Shown: one piece after another, positions 33,619-42,597 of the stretch
Layout: every line of letters begins with the position of its first letter
Position numbering within the stretch: the stretch's first letter is position 1
Source: Labedella populi
GTDB taxonomy: Bacteria > Actinomycetota > Actinomycetes > Actinomycetales > Microbacteriaceae
Direction: 5' to 3'
Length of the DNA: 64,000 bases
Assembly (NCBI RefSeq): GCF_004078655.1
Contig: NZ_RZNC01000007.1
Coordinates: 46,803 to 110,802, forward strand
Notes under the pieces: model-generated
Told to the model about the DNA's origin: nothing
Databases searched by the model: none
The model's input: only the letters and a program-made list of their open reading frames with translations
Made by a program: the position numbers and the translations under genes

Positions 33619-35279
33619 GCGGCACCGCCGCTGTTCTCGTCATTCGTGACGCCGTAAATCCGCTCGGCCGTCGACGAGTCGATGCGCTCCTCGCGGAGGT
33701 CCCGGAGGACGACGTCCTTCGGGCGGTTGGCCGGGTCCCCGTACCCGCCGCCTCCCGCCGTGATCGCGCTGATGGAGTCGCCACGCGACAAGTGCACGAC
33801 GTCTCCGGTCGGCACGACGACGCCGTTCTTCTCGAGACGGGCACTCTGCCCCGCCGTCCCGCCGAGAAGCCCCCACGGGCGGGAGAGCATCCGGCTCATC
33901 CCGACCTCGCACTGGCAGTCGTCGTGCTCGACACGCACCTGGCGGTGGATCCCCATGCCACCGCGGTGCTCCCCCTCTCCTCCCGAGCCGTCGATGAGCG
34001 CATACCGCTCCACGAAGAGCGGGTACTCGCTCTCGAGGGCCTCGACCGGCAGGTTGGACGTGTTGGTCATATGGGCCTGGACGCCGTCGAGCCCGTCGTA
34101 CGCGCATCCGGCGCCGTAGCCGCCGCCGATCGTCTCGAGGTAGACGTAGTAGCGGCCGGTGCGCGGGTCGGTGCCCGAGAACTGGGTTCCCGTGACGGCG
34201 CCGTTCGACGCGGCGATCACGCGGGAGGGCACGGCGTCCGCGAGCGCCCCGTGCACGAGGTCCACGACGCGCTGGCAGAGCTGGATCCGACCGTTGACCG
34301 CTGCGGGGGCGACGCAATTGAGGACCGAGCCGCGCGGGGCCGACACGGAGATGGCGCGACCGAGCCCGCCGTTCGCGGGGATGTCCGGTCCCACGACGGT
34401 CTTCGCGGCGTAGTAGACGGTCGCGAGCAACGCCGTCTCGACCATGTTGATGCTCGCGCGCACCTGTTCCGGAGCGGTGAACTCGAAGTCCAGGTGTTCG
34501 TCGCTCACGGTCATCACGACGCTGAGCTGCAGTTGCTCGTCGAGCTCGTTGCAGTCGAACGTGTCGGAGAACCGGTACCGGCCGTTGGGCACCTCGCGAA
34601 TCCCCGCGCGCACCTTGCGCTCGGTGTAGTCGAGCAGTTCCTGCCCCGCCGCCTCGATGGTCGCAGGCCCGTACTTCTCGGAGATCTCTCGGAAGCGGGC
34701 GACGCCGAGTCGGTTCGCCGCGACTTGCGCGTTGAAGTCGGCGACGCGCTCGGCGGGGACCTGCATGTTCGTGAGAATGAGGTCCATGACCTCGGGGACA
34801 TACGTCCAGTCGCGCAGGAACCGCACGGGCGGGATACGCAGACCCTCCTGGAAGATGTGCTCGTGACCGCGCTCCGCGTAGTCCGAGTGGTGCGCGAGGT
34901 TCGTCGCCCACCCAGCGAGAGCGCCCTCGACGAAGATCGGCGTGACGAGCACGATGTCGGGCAAGTGCGTTCCGCCGCCGATGTGGGGGTCGTTGCCCAC
35001 GAACGAGTCACCGTCGCGGATGTCCTCGAGCGCGTAGCGGTCCGTGATCGCGTTCACGATCCCCATGAGGGATCCGAGGTGCATGGGGATGTGCTCGGCC
35101 TGCGCGAGTAGTTCCCCTCCCGCGTTGAAGATGCCCGTCGTGCAGTCCCGCCGCTCCTTGATGTTGGGCGAGTAGGAGGTCTTGACGAGGGCCTCCCCCA
35201 TCTCGTCGCAGATCGACTCGAGTGCCGAACCGATCACTTCCACCTGGACGGGTGTGAGTTCCGACGCCGTCGCGCTCAT
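33615..35279 (-). CDS. hydantoinase B / 5-oxoprolinase family subunit
   Basis: A 554-residue HyuB-type protein, the usual length. It begins TPVQVEVIGSALESICDEMGEALVKTSYSPNIKERRDCTT, a strong family mark; later FVGNDPHIGGGTHLPDIVL and GGYGAGCAYDGLDGVQAHMTNTSN contribute to the active site. With HyuA it forms an ATP-dependent amidohydrolase that opens five-membered imide or lactam rings (N-methylhydantoin, hydantoins, 5-oxoproline). It overlaps both neighbours by 4 bp. Confidence 0.9.
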   Translation of the reverse strand: MSATASELTPVQVEVIGSALESICDEMGEALVKTSYSPNIKERRDCTTGIFNAGGELLAQAEHIPMHLGSLMGIVNAITDRYALEDIRDGDSFVGNDPHIGGGTHLPDIVLVTPIFVEGALAGWATNLAHHSDYAERGHEHIFQEGLRIPPVRFLRDWTYVPEVMDLILTNMQVPAERVADFNAQVAANRLGVARFREISEKYGPATIEAAGQELLDYTERKVRAGIREVPNGRYRFSDTFDCNELDEQLQLSVVMTVSDEHLDFEFTAPEQVRASINMVETALLATVYYAAKTVVGPDIPANGGLGRAISVSAPRGSVLNCVAPAAVNGRIQLCQRVVDLVHGALADAVPSRVIAASNGAVTGTQFSGTDPRTGRYYVYLETIGGGYGAGCAYDGLDGVQAHMTNTSNLPVEALESEYPLFVERYALIDGSGGEGEHRGGMGIHRQVRVEHDDCQCEVGMSRMLSRPWGLLGGTAGQSARLEKNGVVVPTGDVVHLSRGDSISAITAGGGGYGDPANRPKDVVLRDLREERIDSSTAERIYGVTNDENSGGAA

Positions 35280-37414
35280 TCGGACTGTCCTTTCGTGCTG
35301 AGGATGCGCTCGTCCGACGCGACGGCGACCGAGGGGTCCGAGCCGCGCGACGGACGGGTCACGATCATGAGGTACTCGTCGACGACGGCCTCTTCGCCCG
35401 GCAGGACGAGAGCGGTGGTGTCGTACTGCTCGATGACGGCCGGGCCGGTCACGATGTTGCCCGCACGGAGTTCGTCACGCGCGTAGAGGGGGACGGAGAC
35501 GCGTCGCCCGGCCTCGGGGAGGTAGACGTCCCGATCGCCGATCACCGCGGCCGTCGCGTCAGCGCCCACGATCGGCTCGCGCGGGAACGCGGCTTGCGGA
35601 GCATCGCCGATGGCTTCGACGCGGAACGTGGCGGCCTCGACGCGTTCACTCGTCGTGCTGTAGCCGTAGCGTTTCTCGTGTGCGCTGTGGAATCGTGCGG
35701 CAACGAGGGCGATCCACTCCTCCGTGACCTCTTCCACGGGAACCTCGACACCGATCTCATAGTTCTGGCCGACGTAGCGGACGTCGAGCACCCATCGGAG
35801 ACTGCGGTCGCCCTCGGCGAGGCCTTCGGCGTCGAACCAGTCGCGGGCCTGCGCCGAGAGCGCGTCGAACGTCGAGGCGAAGACCGGGATCTGCTCCGGC
35901 GCCACGAGGGTGATGCTTGTGCGGGTGTAGTCGCTGCGGAGGTCCGTCATGAGCATGCCCAGTGCCGAGAGCGCGCCGGGGCGCTGCGGGATGATCGTCC
36001 GCTCCATGCCCAGCTCGTGCGCGAGCCGGGCGGAGTGGAGCGGGCCGGCACCGCCGAAAGCGACGAGCGCATAGTCGGCCGGGTCGTAGCCGCGCTGCAC
36101 CGAGATGACACGGATCGCCCGCGCCATGTTGGCTGTCACGACGCTGATGATTCCTTGGGCCGTGTCGAGGGTCGACATCCCGAGACGAGCACCCAGCCGT
36201 TCGACCGCGGCGAACGACAGACTCGCGTCGATCGGCATCGCGCCGCCGAGGAGGGACTCCTGGTTGAGGATCCCGAGCACGACGTTGGCGTCGGTCACCG
36301 TCGGCTCCGTCGTGCCGCGGCCGTAGCAAGCGGGGCCGGGGTCCGCTCCGGCGCTCTGCGGTCCCACTTTGAGGTGCCCACCGTCATCGATCCACGCGAT
36401 CGAACCTCCGCCGGCTCCGACGGTGTTGATGTCGAGCATCGGCGCACGCACGGGCCGCCCGTCGAGGTCCATTCCGGTCGCGGAGGTGGGACGCGCGTCG
36501 GTGACGAGGGCGACGTCCGAGGACGTCCCTCCCATGTCGAACGTGATGATGTCGTCGATGCCCGATTGGGCAGACAGCCTCGCGGCCCCGACCACTCCGG
36601 TCGAGGGACCGGAGAGCACCGTTCGAACGGGCATCTTCTCGGCGGTGACGAAGGACATGACGCCACCGTTGCTCTGCGTCACCTTCGGCTCGACACGGAG
36701 TCCATCGGCGGCGAGCCCGTGCCTCAGTCGAGACAGATACCCCTCCATCACGGGACCGATGAACGAATTGATTATCACGGTGGAGAGCCGCTCGTACTCC
36801 CGGAACTCCGGCAACACCTCGTGGGAGATGGACAGGAACACTCCGGGGAGCTCCTCCTCGAGGACGGCCCGGACGGCGCTCTCGTGCGCGGGGTTCAGGT
36901 AGCTGTAGAGGAAGCAGACGGAGACCGCCTCGACCCCCGCCTCCCGCAGCGACACCGCGGCTGCTCTGACCTCCTCGAGGTCGAGCGGGGTGTCGACCGT
37001 TCCGTCGTAGCGGACCCGTTCGGCCACCTCGATCCGGAGGTCGCGCGGGGCGAGGGCGACGGGCTTCTGCGCTTCGAGGTCGTACAGCTTCGGTCGGCGT
37101 TGGCGTCCGAGCTCCAGGAGATCCCGGAATCCCGCGGAGGTGATGAGTCCGGTCCGAGCACCACGCCCTTGAAGGAGCGCGTTCGTCGCCACGGTCGTGC
37201 CATGGGCGAAATAATCGATACGGCCCATCGCGCCGCCCGCCTCGTCGGCTCCGACGACCCGGGCGATGAGCGCAGACACACCGTCACGGACGGCCCGGCC
37301 GGGATCCGCCGGTGTGCTCGAGATCTTGCCGACGACGATCGCTTTCGATTCGTCGTCGTACAGGCAGACGTCCGTGAACGTTCCCCCGGTATCCACACCA
37401 ACGCGCCAACTCAC
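35276..37414 (-). CDS. hydantoinase A / 5-oxoprolinase family subunit
   Basis: A 712-residue HyuA-type protein. GVDTGGTFTDVCLYD (residues 6-20) is the actin-fold phosphate loop; FAHGTTVATNALL, VTQSNGGVMSF, FDMGGTSSDVA and GPACYGRGTTEPTVTDANVVLG are family motifs. It supplies ATP-dependent activation of the ring carbonyl for HyuB. Start GTG 37414 has GAGGAG upstream. It is the first gene of an eight-gene transcript ending with LysR. Exact ring substrate not determinable; hydantoin, N-methylhydantoin and pyroglutamate are candidates. Confidence 0.9.
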   Translation of the reverse strand: MSWRVGVDTGGTFTDVCLYDDESKAIVVGKISSTPADPGRAVRDGVSALIARVVGADEAGGAMGRIDYFAHGTTVATNALLQGRGARTGLITSAGFRDLLELGRQRRPKLYDLEAQKPVALAPRDLRIEVAERVRYDGTVDTPLDLEEVRAAAVSLREAGVEAVSVCFLYSYLNPAHESAVRAVLEEELPGVFLSISHEVLPEFREYERLSTVIINSFIGPVMEGYLSRLRHGLAADGLRVEPKVTQSNGGVMSFVTAEKMPVRTVLSGPSTGVVGAARLSAQSGIDDIITFDMGGTSSDVALVTDARPTSATGMDLDGRPVRAPMLDINTVGAGGGSIAWIDDGGHLKVGPQSAGADPGPACYGRGTTEPTVTDANVVLGILNQESLLGGAMPIDASLSFAAVERLGARLGMSTLDTAQGIISVVTANMARAIRVISVQRGYDPADYALVAFGGAGPLHSARLAHELGMERTIIPQRPGALSALGMLMTDLRSDYTRTSITLVAPEQIPVFASTFDALSAQARDWFDAEGLAEGDRSLRWVLDVRYVGQNYEIGVEVPVEEVTEEWIALVAARFHSAHEKRYGYSTTSERVEAATFRVEAIGDAPQAAFPREPIVGADATAAVIGDRDVYLPEAGRRVSVPLYARDELRAGNIVTGPAVIEQYDTTALVLPGEEAVVDEYLMIVTRPSRGSDPSVAVASDERILSTKGQSE

Positions 37415-37509
37415 GTGAACTCCTCCTCAACCACTGTCCGTATCCGAACGGTTGCGAGCGAGTCTGTGGGACGGCGGAGGGAAGCGTCCAATACCGATTC
37501 TGTAAAGCC

Positions 37510-37529
37510 TCATAAGCATGTGCTTATGA
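37510..37529. promoter_or_regulatory. 20-bp perfect palindrome upstream of the HyuA operon
   Basis: TCATAAGCATGTGCTTATGA, centred about 105 bp before the HyuA start in a locally AT-rich stretch. The ATAAG-N6-CTTAT form is what LysR-type regulators bind, and a LysR gene ends this operon. No other function is apparent. Confidence 0.6.
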
Positions 37530-37592
37530 TTCCGGAACTCCCGTGTGGGACCGGGGAGGGCGGGGTCCCGGGCGGGTCGCGCACGACGAGAC

Positions 37593-37630
37593 GGCCGAGG
37601 GGCGACGGACGCATCCGTCACCCCTCGGCC
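37593..37630 (-). terminator. terminator hairpin 3' of the small ORF at 37650
   Basis: Arms 37593-37609 and 37614-37630 pair at 16 of 17 positions around CGCA. It follows the stop at 37650 on the complement by about 20 bp, so it looks like the terminator of the gene that once ended there. It may also insulate the HyuA promoter region. Confidence 0.7.
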
Positions 37631-37649
37631 GGAAGTCCGCCCCGAACGA

Positions 37650-37856
37650 TCAGCCGCCGGTGGCGGACGCGCCGACGGGTCGCACCGTACCCGTGCCCTT
37701 CGCGAGTTCCTGGAATCGGTCGAAGGCCGCCGTCTTCCGCCGCGCGAGCACCCGATCAGCACCTCGTTCGAGGTCGACGAGTCCCATGTGGATGAACCAC
37801 TCATCCGGGGTCTTCAGATCGGTAAACGTTGGACAAGAGCTGAGAACGTCGGGCAT
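37650..37856 (-). pseudogene. short gene fragment of unknown family
   Basis: An ORF of 68 codons whose last ~55 have the strong G/C third-position bias of real genes (KTPDEWFIHMGLVDLERG and then LARRKTAAFDRFQ). A terminator hairpin follows the stop. No ribosome site precedes the first ATG, and its beginning overlaps the LacI operator-like sites, so it is probably the 3' end of a deleted gene. I do not recognise the family. A functional small protein starting at the inner ATG (37787) is possible. Confidence 0.4.
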
Positions 37857-37867
37857 GGTAAACGTTG
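37821..37867. promoter_or_regulatory. two LacI-type operator-like sites
   Basis: GGTAAACGTTG occurs at 37821-37831 and again at 37857-37867, 36 bp apart. Each has the central AACGTT palindrome usual for LacI-family operators. They lie 36-82 bp before the LacI gene, so autoregulation of the LacI-GH2 operon, perhaps by looping, is likely. Confidence 0.65.
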
Positions 37868-37902
37868 AACGATGTGATCGACGGCGACGAGAGAGGAGTC
37901 CC

Positions 37903-38901
37903 ATGAGCCGCACCACGTTGAAAGACGTCGGGGATTACGTCGGGGTCTCGGCGAAGACGGTCTCGAACGTCGTGAACGGGACCGGTTGGGTCCGAGAGGA
38001 TCTGAAGGTCCGCGTCCGCAGTGCGATCAAGGAGCTCGGGTACCGACCGAACGCGGCCGCCCGCCATCTGCGGAGCGGTCGAAGCGGGATGATCGCCGTC
38101 GCGCTCCCCGACCTCGCCCAGCCCTATTTCGCGGAACTCGCCTCGGCGCTCGTGCGGGCCGCGGAGGCCCGATCGATCACGGTCCTCATCCATCAGACCA
38201 ACGGCCAGGCCGAGGCCGAGCGCCGCATCAGCGACGGCATCGGGGTCCCCCTCACCGACGGTCTCATCCTGAGCGCCTTGTCGGTCACGGCGGAGGACCT
38301 CGCGATGCGCCTCGACACGACTCCCCTCGTCCTCCTCGGCGAACACATCGGCGCGAGTCCGTTCCCGCACGTCACCGTCGACAACGCGGCGGCGGCCCAC
38401 GCCGCAACGACCCACTTGATCTCGACGGGTCGACGACGCATCGCCGCGATCGGGGCCCAGGAAGGAGCGGCCACCGAGACCGCCGATCTCCGCCTGGAGG
38501 GCTATCGCGCCGCCCTCGACGACGCCGGGATCCCGTTCGACGAGGCGCTCGTGTGCGTCGTCGAACAGTTCGTCCGACGGGACGGAGCGGCCGCCGCGGA
38601 ATCGCTCCTCGCCGGCGGAGTGGACTTCGACGCCGTCTTCGCGTTCAACGACCTGCTCGCGCTCGGGGCCATGCACACGTTCGCCACCCGCGGCGTCGTC
38701 GTGCCCGACGACGTCGCCATCATCGGGTTCGACGACATCGAGGAGGCCCGGTACAGCTCGCCGGCGCTCAGCACGGTCGCTCCCGACACCGAGGCCATCG
38801 CGACCGTCGCCCTCGATCTGCTCCTCCAGGACGACGGCGACGACGACGGAGACACCGAGAAGACCATTCCCTTCGAGATCGTGAGACGAGCAAGCACATG
38901 A
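37903..38901 (+). CDS. LacI family transcriptional regulator
   Basis: A 332-residue repressor. The HTH reads TTLKDVGDYVGVSAKTVSNVVNG followed by the hinge LGYRPNAAARHLRSG. The periplasmic-binding-like sugar domain ends with DDVAIIGFDDIEEARYSSPALSTV. AGAGGAG lies 6 bp before ATG 37903. Its TGA overlaps the GH2 gene start (ATGA), so it regulates a glycosidase made from the same mRNA. The inducer is probably a sugar released by that enzyme. Confidence 0.9.
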   Translation: MSRTTLKDVGDYVGVSAKTVSNVVNGTGWVREDLKVRVRSAIKELGYRPNAAARHLRSGRSGMIAVALPDLAQPYFAELASALVRAAEARSITVLIHQTNGQAEAERRISDGIGVPLTDGLILSALSVTAEDLAMRLDTTPLVLLGEHIGASPFPHVTVDNAAAAHAATTHLISTGRRRIAAIGAQEGAATETADLRLEGYRAALDDAGIPFDEALVCVVEQFVRRDGAAAAESLLAGGVDFDAVFAFNDLLALGAMHTFATRGVVVPDDVAIIGFDDIEEARYSSPALSTVAPDTEAIATVALDLLLQDDGDDDGDTEKTIPFEIVRRAST

Positions 38902-40691
38902 CGACACCCCTTCCCGTCGCCTCCCAGCAGGACGGAACCTATCCCCGGCCGCAACTCGTGAGAGGAGCGTGGCGCCCACTTGACGGGCAGTGGGACTTCG
39001 CGTTCCGTGACGACCCGCGCGAAGCGCCGGCCGGGGTCGACTTCGATCACACGATCGTCGTCCCCTTCCCGCCGGAGTCGCCCGCGTCCGGAATCGGCGA
39101 TACCGGATACCACCACGTCGCGTGGTACCGCCGTCGGGTCACCGCGGAGGACATCGCCGACGCGGGAGCCGCCGGCGACGGCGCCCGCGTGATGATCCGG
39201 TTCGGTGCCGTCGACTGGACGGCGGACGTCTGGGTCAACGGGACGCACCTCGGCAGTCATACAGGAGGTCAGACGCCGTTCTCGATCGATGCCACGGACG
39301 TCCTCGACCGCGACGGCGACAACGAGCTCGTGGTCCGCGCGGTGGACGATCCGCACGCCGTCGCCATCCTGCGCGGCAAGCAGGACTGGCTCGAGGAGCC
39401 CCACGCCATCTGGTACCACCGCACCACGGGGATCTGGCAGCCCGTCTGGCTCGAGGTCGTGCCCGAGACCCACGTCGAGGGCCTCGCGTGGTCGAGCGAC
39501 GTGCCGAACGGCAGCGTCGCCCTCGAGCTGACTCTCGACGCCCGGCCGGCGGAGGAGCTCGACGCGACGGTCGAGTTGCGCATCGCGGGCGAGCTCCTCG
39601 CCCGGACGAGCGTCCGACTCCTCGATCGCACGACGGAGATCACGCTGCACCTCGCGAGGCAGCGGAACGGCCAGCAGTACGAGCACCTCTTGTGGAACCC
39701 GGAGACACCGCGTCTCATCGACGCGACGATCACTCTCCGGCGCGGGTCCTCCGCGGTCGATGCCGTGTCGAGTTACCTCGGGCTGCGCTCCGTCCAGGCG
39801 ACGGATCGGCGGTTCCTGCTCAACGGCCGCCCCCTGTACCTGCGGTCGGTGCTCGCCCAGAACTACTGGCCGGAGTCCCACCTCGCCGCCCCCGACGCCG
39901 ACGCCCTCCGCCGAGAGGTGCAGCTCATCCTCGACCTCGGGTTCAACGCCGCGCGCGTTCACCAGAAGGCCGAGGACCCGCGCTTCCTGTACTGGGCCGA
40001 CCGTTTGGGCCTCATGATCTGGGGAGAGACGGCGAGCGCCTACGAGTTCAGCGAGCGCGCCATCGCGGCGCTCACGACCGAGTGGACGGCTCTCGTCCGT
40101 CGGGACCGCTCCCACCCGTCGATCGTCGCGTGGGTGCCGCTCAACGAGAGCTGGGGCGTGCAGCACATCGCCTCGGATCCGCGCCAACAGGCGTTCAGCC
40201 GGTCGATCTCCGATCTCACGCGCAGCCTCGACGGCTCGCGCCCCGTGATCTCGAACGACGGGTGGGAACACGCCGGATCGGACATCTGGACCGTGCACGA
40301 CTACGAGGCGGACCCCGAGATCCTCGCGCACCGGTACGGCTCGACCGCGGCCATCACCGACCTGTTCGACGGGTTCGGGCCGGCGGGGCGGCGGATCTCC
40401 GTCGGACAGCCGGACGCCGGGCAACCGGTCATGCTCACCGAGTTCGGCGGCGTCAGTTACATCGACCAGGACGTCGAGGGCGCCTGGGGGTACAGCTCGG
40501 CGAGCGACGCTCAGGACTTCGCACGGCGCGTCGGCGGGATCGTGGGGGCCGTCCGCGCCGCCGCCCCGCTCGCAGGCTTCTGCTACACGCAGCTGACCGA
40601 CACGGGGCAGGAGACGAACGGTCTCGTGCGCGCCGACCGCTCCCCCAAGATCCCCATCGAGGACCTCCGCCGCATCATCACCGGTGACTGA
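38898..40691 (+). CDS. glycoside hydrolase family 2 protein (beta-galactosidase/glucuronidase-like)
   Basis: A 597-residue GH2 enzyme with sugar-binding jelly roll (WYRRRVTAED, VDWTADVWVNGTHLGSHTGG), an immunoglobulin-like middle and a TIM barrel. The acid/base Glu417 is in VPLNESWG and the nucleophile Glu515 in LTEFGG. The length matches the compact beta-glucuronidase/beta-galactosidase group. There is no signal peptide, so the substrate must be imported or enter as an oligosaccharide. Which glycosidic sugar is cut cannot be told. A strong terminator follows. Confidence 0.87.
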   Translation: MTTPLPVASQQDGTYPRPQLVRGAWRPLDGQWDFAFRDDPREAPAGVDFDHTIVVPFPPESPASGIGDTGYHHVAWYRRRVTAEDIADAGAAGDGARVMIRFGAVDWTADVWVNGTHLGSHTGGQTPFSIDATDVLDRDGDNELVVRAVDDPHAVAILRGKQDWLEEPHAIWYHRTTGIWQPVWLEVVPETHVEGLAWSSDVPNGSVALELTLDARPAEELDATVELRIAGELLARTSVRLLDRTTEITLHLARQRNGQQYEHLLWNPETPRLIDATITLRRGSSAVDAVSSYLGLRSVQATDRRFLLNGRPLYLRSVLAQNYWPESHLAAPDADALRREVQLILDLGFNAARVHQKAEDPRFLYWADRLGLMIWGETASAYEFSERAIAALTTEWTALVRRDRSHPSIVAWVPLNESWGVQHIASDPRQQAFSRSISDLTRSLDGSRPVISNDGWEHAGSDIWTVHDYEADPEILAHRYGSTAAITDLFDGFGPAGRRISVGQPDAGQPVMLTEFGGVSYIDQDVEGAWGYSSASDAQDFARRVGGIVGAVRAAAPLAGFCYTQLTDTGQETNGLVRADRSPKIPIEDLRRIITGD

Positions 40692-40703
40692 CGACCGCGC
40701 GAA

Positions 40704-40746
40704 CGGCGACGGCCCCGGTGGATCCGCTCCACCGGGGCCGTCGCCG
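40704..40746. terminator. strong terminator after GH2
   Basis: A perfect 18-bp stem: CGGCGACGGCCCCGGTGG (40704-40721) and its complement at 40729-40746, with a 7-nt loop ATCCGCT. It sits 13 bp after the GH2 stop. Confidence 0.85.
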
Positions 40747-40845
40747 TCAGCGCCTCAGCCCCACGACGGAACCGGGGCCCGCACGACGAGCGACATCGAG
40801 TTGCGTCACGACCACGGATACTCCTTGCACGGCGCGTGCTCCCAC
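40747..40845 (-). pseudogene. possible remnant of a LacI-type regulator N terminus
   Basis: A 32-codon frame on the complement contains VTQLDVARRAGPGSVV, which resembles the start of a LacI HTH (TQLDVARRAGVS...SVVS) with a few residues deleted, and then stops at the terminator. No further regulator sequence follows. The match is short, so confidence is low. Confidence 0.3.
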
Positions 40846-40867
40846 GTTAGTGGCGTCACCGATCGCC

Positions 40868-41587
40868 CTACCGGCGATAGACGGGCGAGATGACCAGTTC
40901 GTCGATGCGGACGTGGGAGGGAGTGTCGATCACGAAGCGCACGGCGTCGCCGATGTCGTCCGGCGTGAGCATGGCCGCTCGCGCCTCCGCGCCGGGGACG
41001 GTGGGTCGCTGGTCAAGGAAATCCGTCGCCACGTCGCCCGGGCACATGTGGCAGGCCCGGACGCCATGCACGGCCTCCTGGTCGTTGAGAGTGCGCACGA
41101 CGGAACCGAGGGCGGTCTTGGTCGCCGAGTATGCCACCCCCGCTGCCGGCTGGAACGACCATCCCGCGAAGGACGAGACGACCACGACGACACCGGCGGA
41201 GGCCCGCAGCGCCGGGAGCGCCGCATCGACGACCGCCACGACGGACGTCAGGTTGGTGTCGACGATGTCGCGGAAGTCACCGAGCGATTGGTCGCTCCAC
41301 CGGCGGTTGGGCGTGTTCAGCCCGGCGGCGAGAACGAGTCCGTCGAGCCGCCCGTGGTCGGCGACGATCGTGTCCGCCGCGTCCCGCACCGCCCCGGGAT
41401 CACGCACATCGAGGGGGACGGCGAACGCCTCGCCGCCCGTCGACCGGATGTCCACGACGACAGAGTCGAGCGCGGCGGCGCGGCGGCCGCTCACCACGAC
41501 GGTCCACCCGTTCGACGCGGCGGCTCGCGCGGTGGCCTCCCCCATTCCGCTGCCCCCGCCCGTGATCCACAGCACCCGATCGTCCAC
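40868..41587 (-). CDS. short-chain dehydrogenase/reductase
   Basis: A 239-residue SDR. The cofactor motif TGGGSGMG (about residues 8-15), VLAAGLN (NAG-like motif), the catalytic serine in VVVVSSFAGW and YSATK (Tyr-x-x-x-Lys) are intact. Start GTG 41587 has GAGGAG upstream. It is divergent from a second SDR gene, 101 bp apart. Substrate unknown. Confidence 0.85.
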   Translation of the reverse strand: MDDRVLWITGGGSGMGEATARAAASNGWTVVVSGRRAAALDSVVVDIRSTGGEAFAVPLDVRDPGAVRDAADTIVADHGRLDGLVLAAGLNTPNRRWSDQSLGDFRDIVDTNLTSVVAVVDAALPALRASAGVVVVVSSFAGWSFQPAAGVAYSATKTALGSVVRTLNDQEAVHGVRACHMCPGDVATDFLDQRPTVPGAEARAAMLTPDDIGDAVRFVIDTPSHVRIDELVISPVYRR

Positions 41588-41688
41588 CGTCGAACTCCTC
41601 GCTCCTCGCGAACGGGCCCACTCGCCCGAACACGAATAGTCTGCTGGAGGAACGGACGGCGCGCGTCCGACCGAGCAAAGGAGCACGG

Positions 41689-42453
41689 ATGCACCTCGAT
41701 CTCACCGACCAGGTGGTCGTCGTCACGGGAGCCGGCCGCGGCATCGGCCGCACCATCGCGGAGCGGTTCGCAGACGATGGGGCCCGCGTCGTCGCCCTCG
41801 ATCTCACCCGTCCCGAGGCCACCGCTCCCCAGCACGAGCGGGTCCAGGCGCTCACGTGCGACGTCGCCGATCCTGCCTCCGTCCGCCGCGCCGTGGACGC
41901 GGTCGTCGAGAGCCATGGCACGATCGACGTCCTCGTCAACAACGCGGGGATCAACGTGTCCGGGGCGGTAGCCGACCTCACCTGGGAGGACTGGCGCACG
42001 TGCATGGATGTGAACCTCGGGGGTGTCTTCCTCATGAGCCAGGCCGTCGCGCCGGTGATGCGGCGGGCGGGTCGCGGGCGCATTCTCAACGCCGCGTCCT
42101 TCGCGGCGATCATCCCGAGCGTCGGGAGCGCCGCGTACGCGGCGTCGAAAGCCGCCGTCGCGCAGTTCACCCGCGTGCTGGCCTCCGAGCTCGGGCCGTG
42201 GAACATCACCGTGAATGCTTATGCGCCGGGGATGGTGCCGACGGCGATGAACGGCTTCGCGGAGATGCCGGGGACGGAGCAGGATCGTCTTCTCGACACG
42301 CTCTCACTGCGCCGATGGGAGACGCCCGACGACGTCGCCGACCTGTTGCTCTTCCTCGCGAGCGATCAGGCGGGGTACATCACCGGGACCCTGCTGGACG
42401 TCTCGGGCGGCAAGCTCGCCACCCAGATGCCGTCGCGCGCTCATGGCCGCTGA
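41689..42453 (+). CDS. short-chain dehydrogenase/reductase (FabG-like)
   Basis: A 254-residue classical SDR. TGAGRGIG (residues 13-20) binds NAD(P), NNAGINVSG is the structural motif, the catalytic Ser lies in ILNAASFAAI and Tyr-Lys in YAASK. The C-terminal YITGTLLDVSGG is the usual FabG-like end. AAAGGAG precedes ATG 41689. Likely a sugar or alcohol dehydrogenase; the substrate is unknown. Confidence 0.88.
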   Translation: MHLDLTDQVVVVTGAGRGIGRTIAERFADDGARVVALDLTRPEATAPQHERVQALTCDVADPASVRRAVDAVVESHGTIDVLVNNAGINVSGAVADLTWEDWRTCMDVNLGGVFLMSQAVAPVMRRAGRGRILNAASFAAIIPSVGSAAYAASKAAVAQFTRVLASELGPWNITVNAYAPGMVPTAMNGFAEMPGTEQDRLLDTLSLRRWETPDDVADLLLFLASDQAGYITGTLLDVSGGKLATQMPSRAHGR

Positions 42454-42490
42454 CGACACCCCTCCCCTCCCCGAAAGAGCTACACCCGCA

Positions 42491-42520
42491 CGAGGGCGCC
42501 ATGTAGACCAGGCGCCCTCG
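42491..42520. terminator. terminator after the SDR gene
   Basis: Perfect 10-bp stem CGAGGGCGCC / GGCGCCCTCG with a 10-nt loop, 38 bp after the SDR stop and about 80 bp before the stop of the convergent TspO-like gene. Confidence 0.75.
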
Positions 42521-42597
42521 CGACCGACGTGGCTCCCTCGCGCCGGAACACCCGCCCGGCGGGCCGCGTCGGCGTGACGTGGGCGGGACGGTCACGA

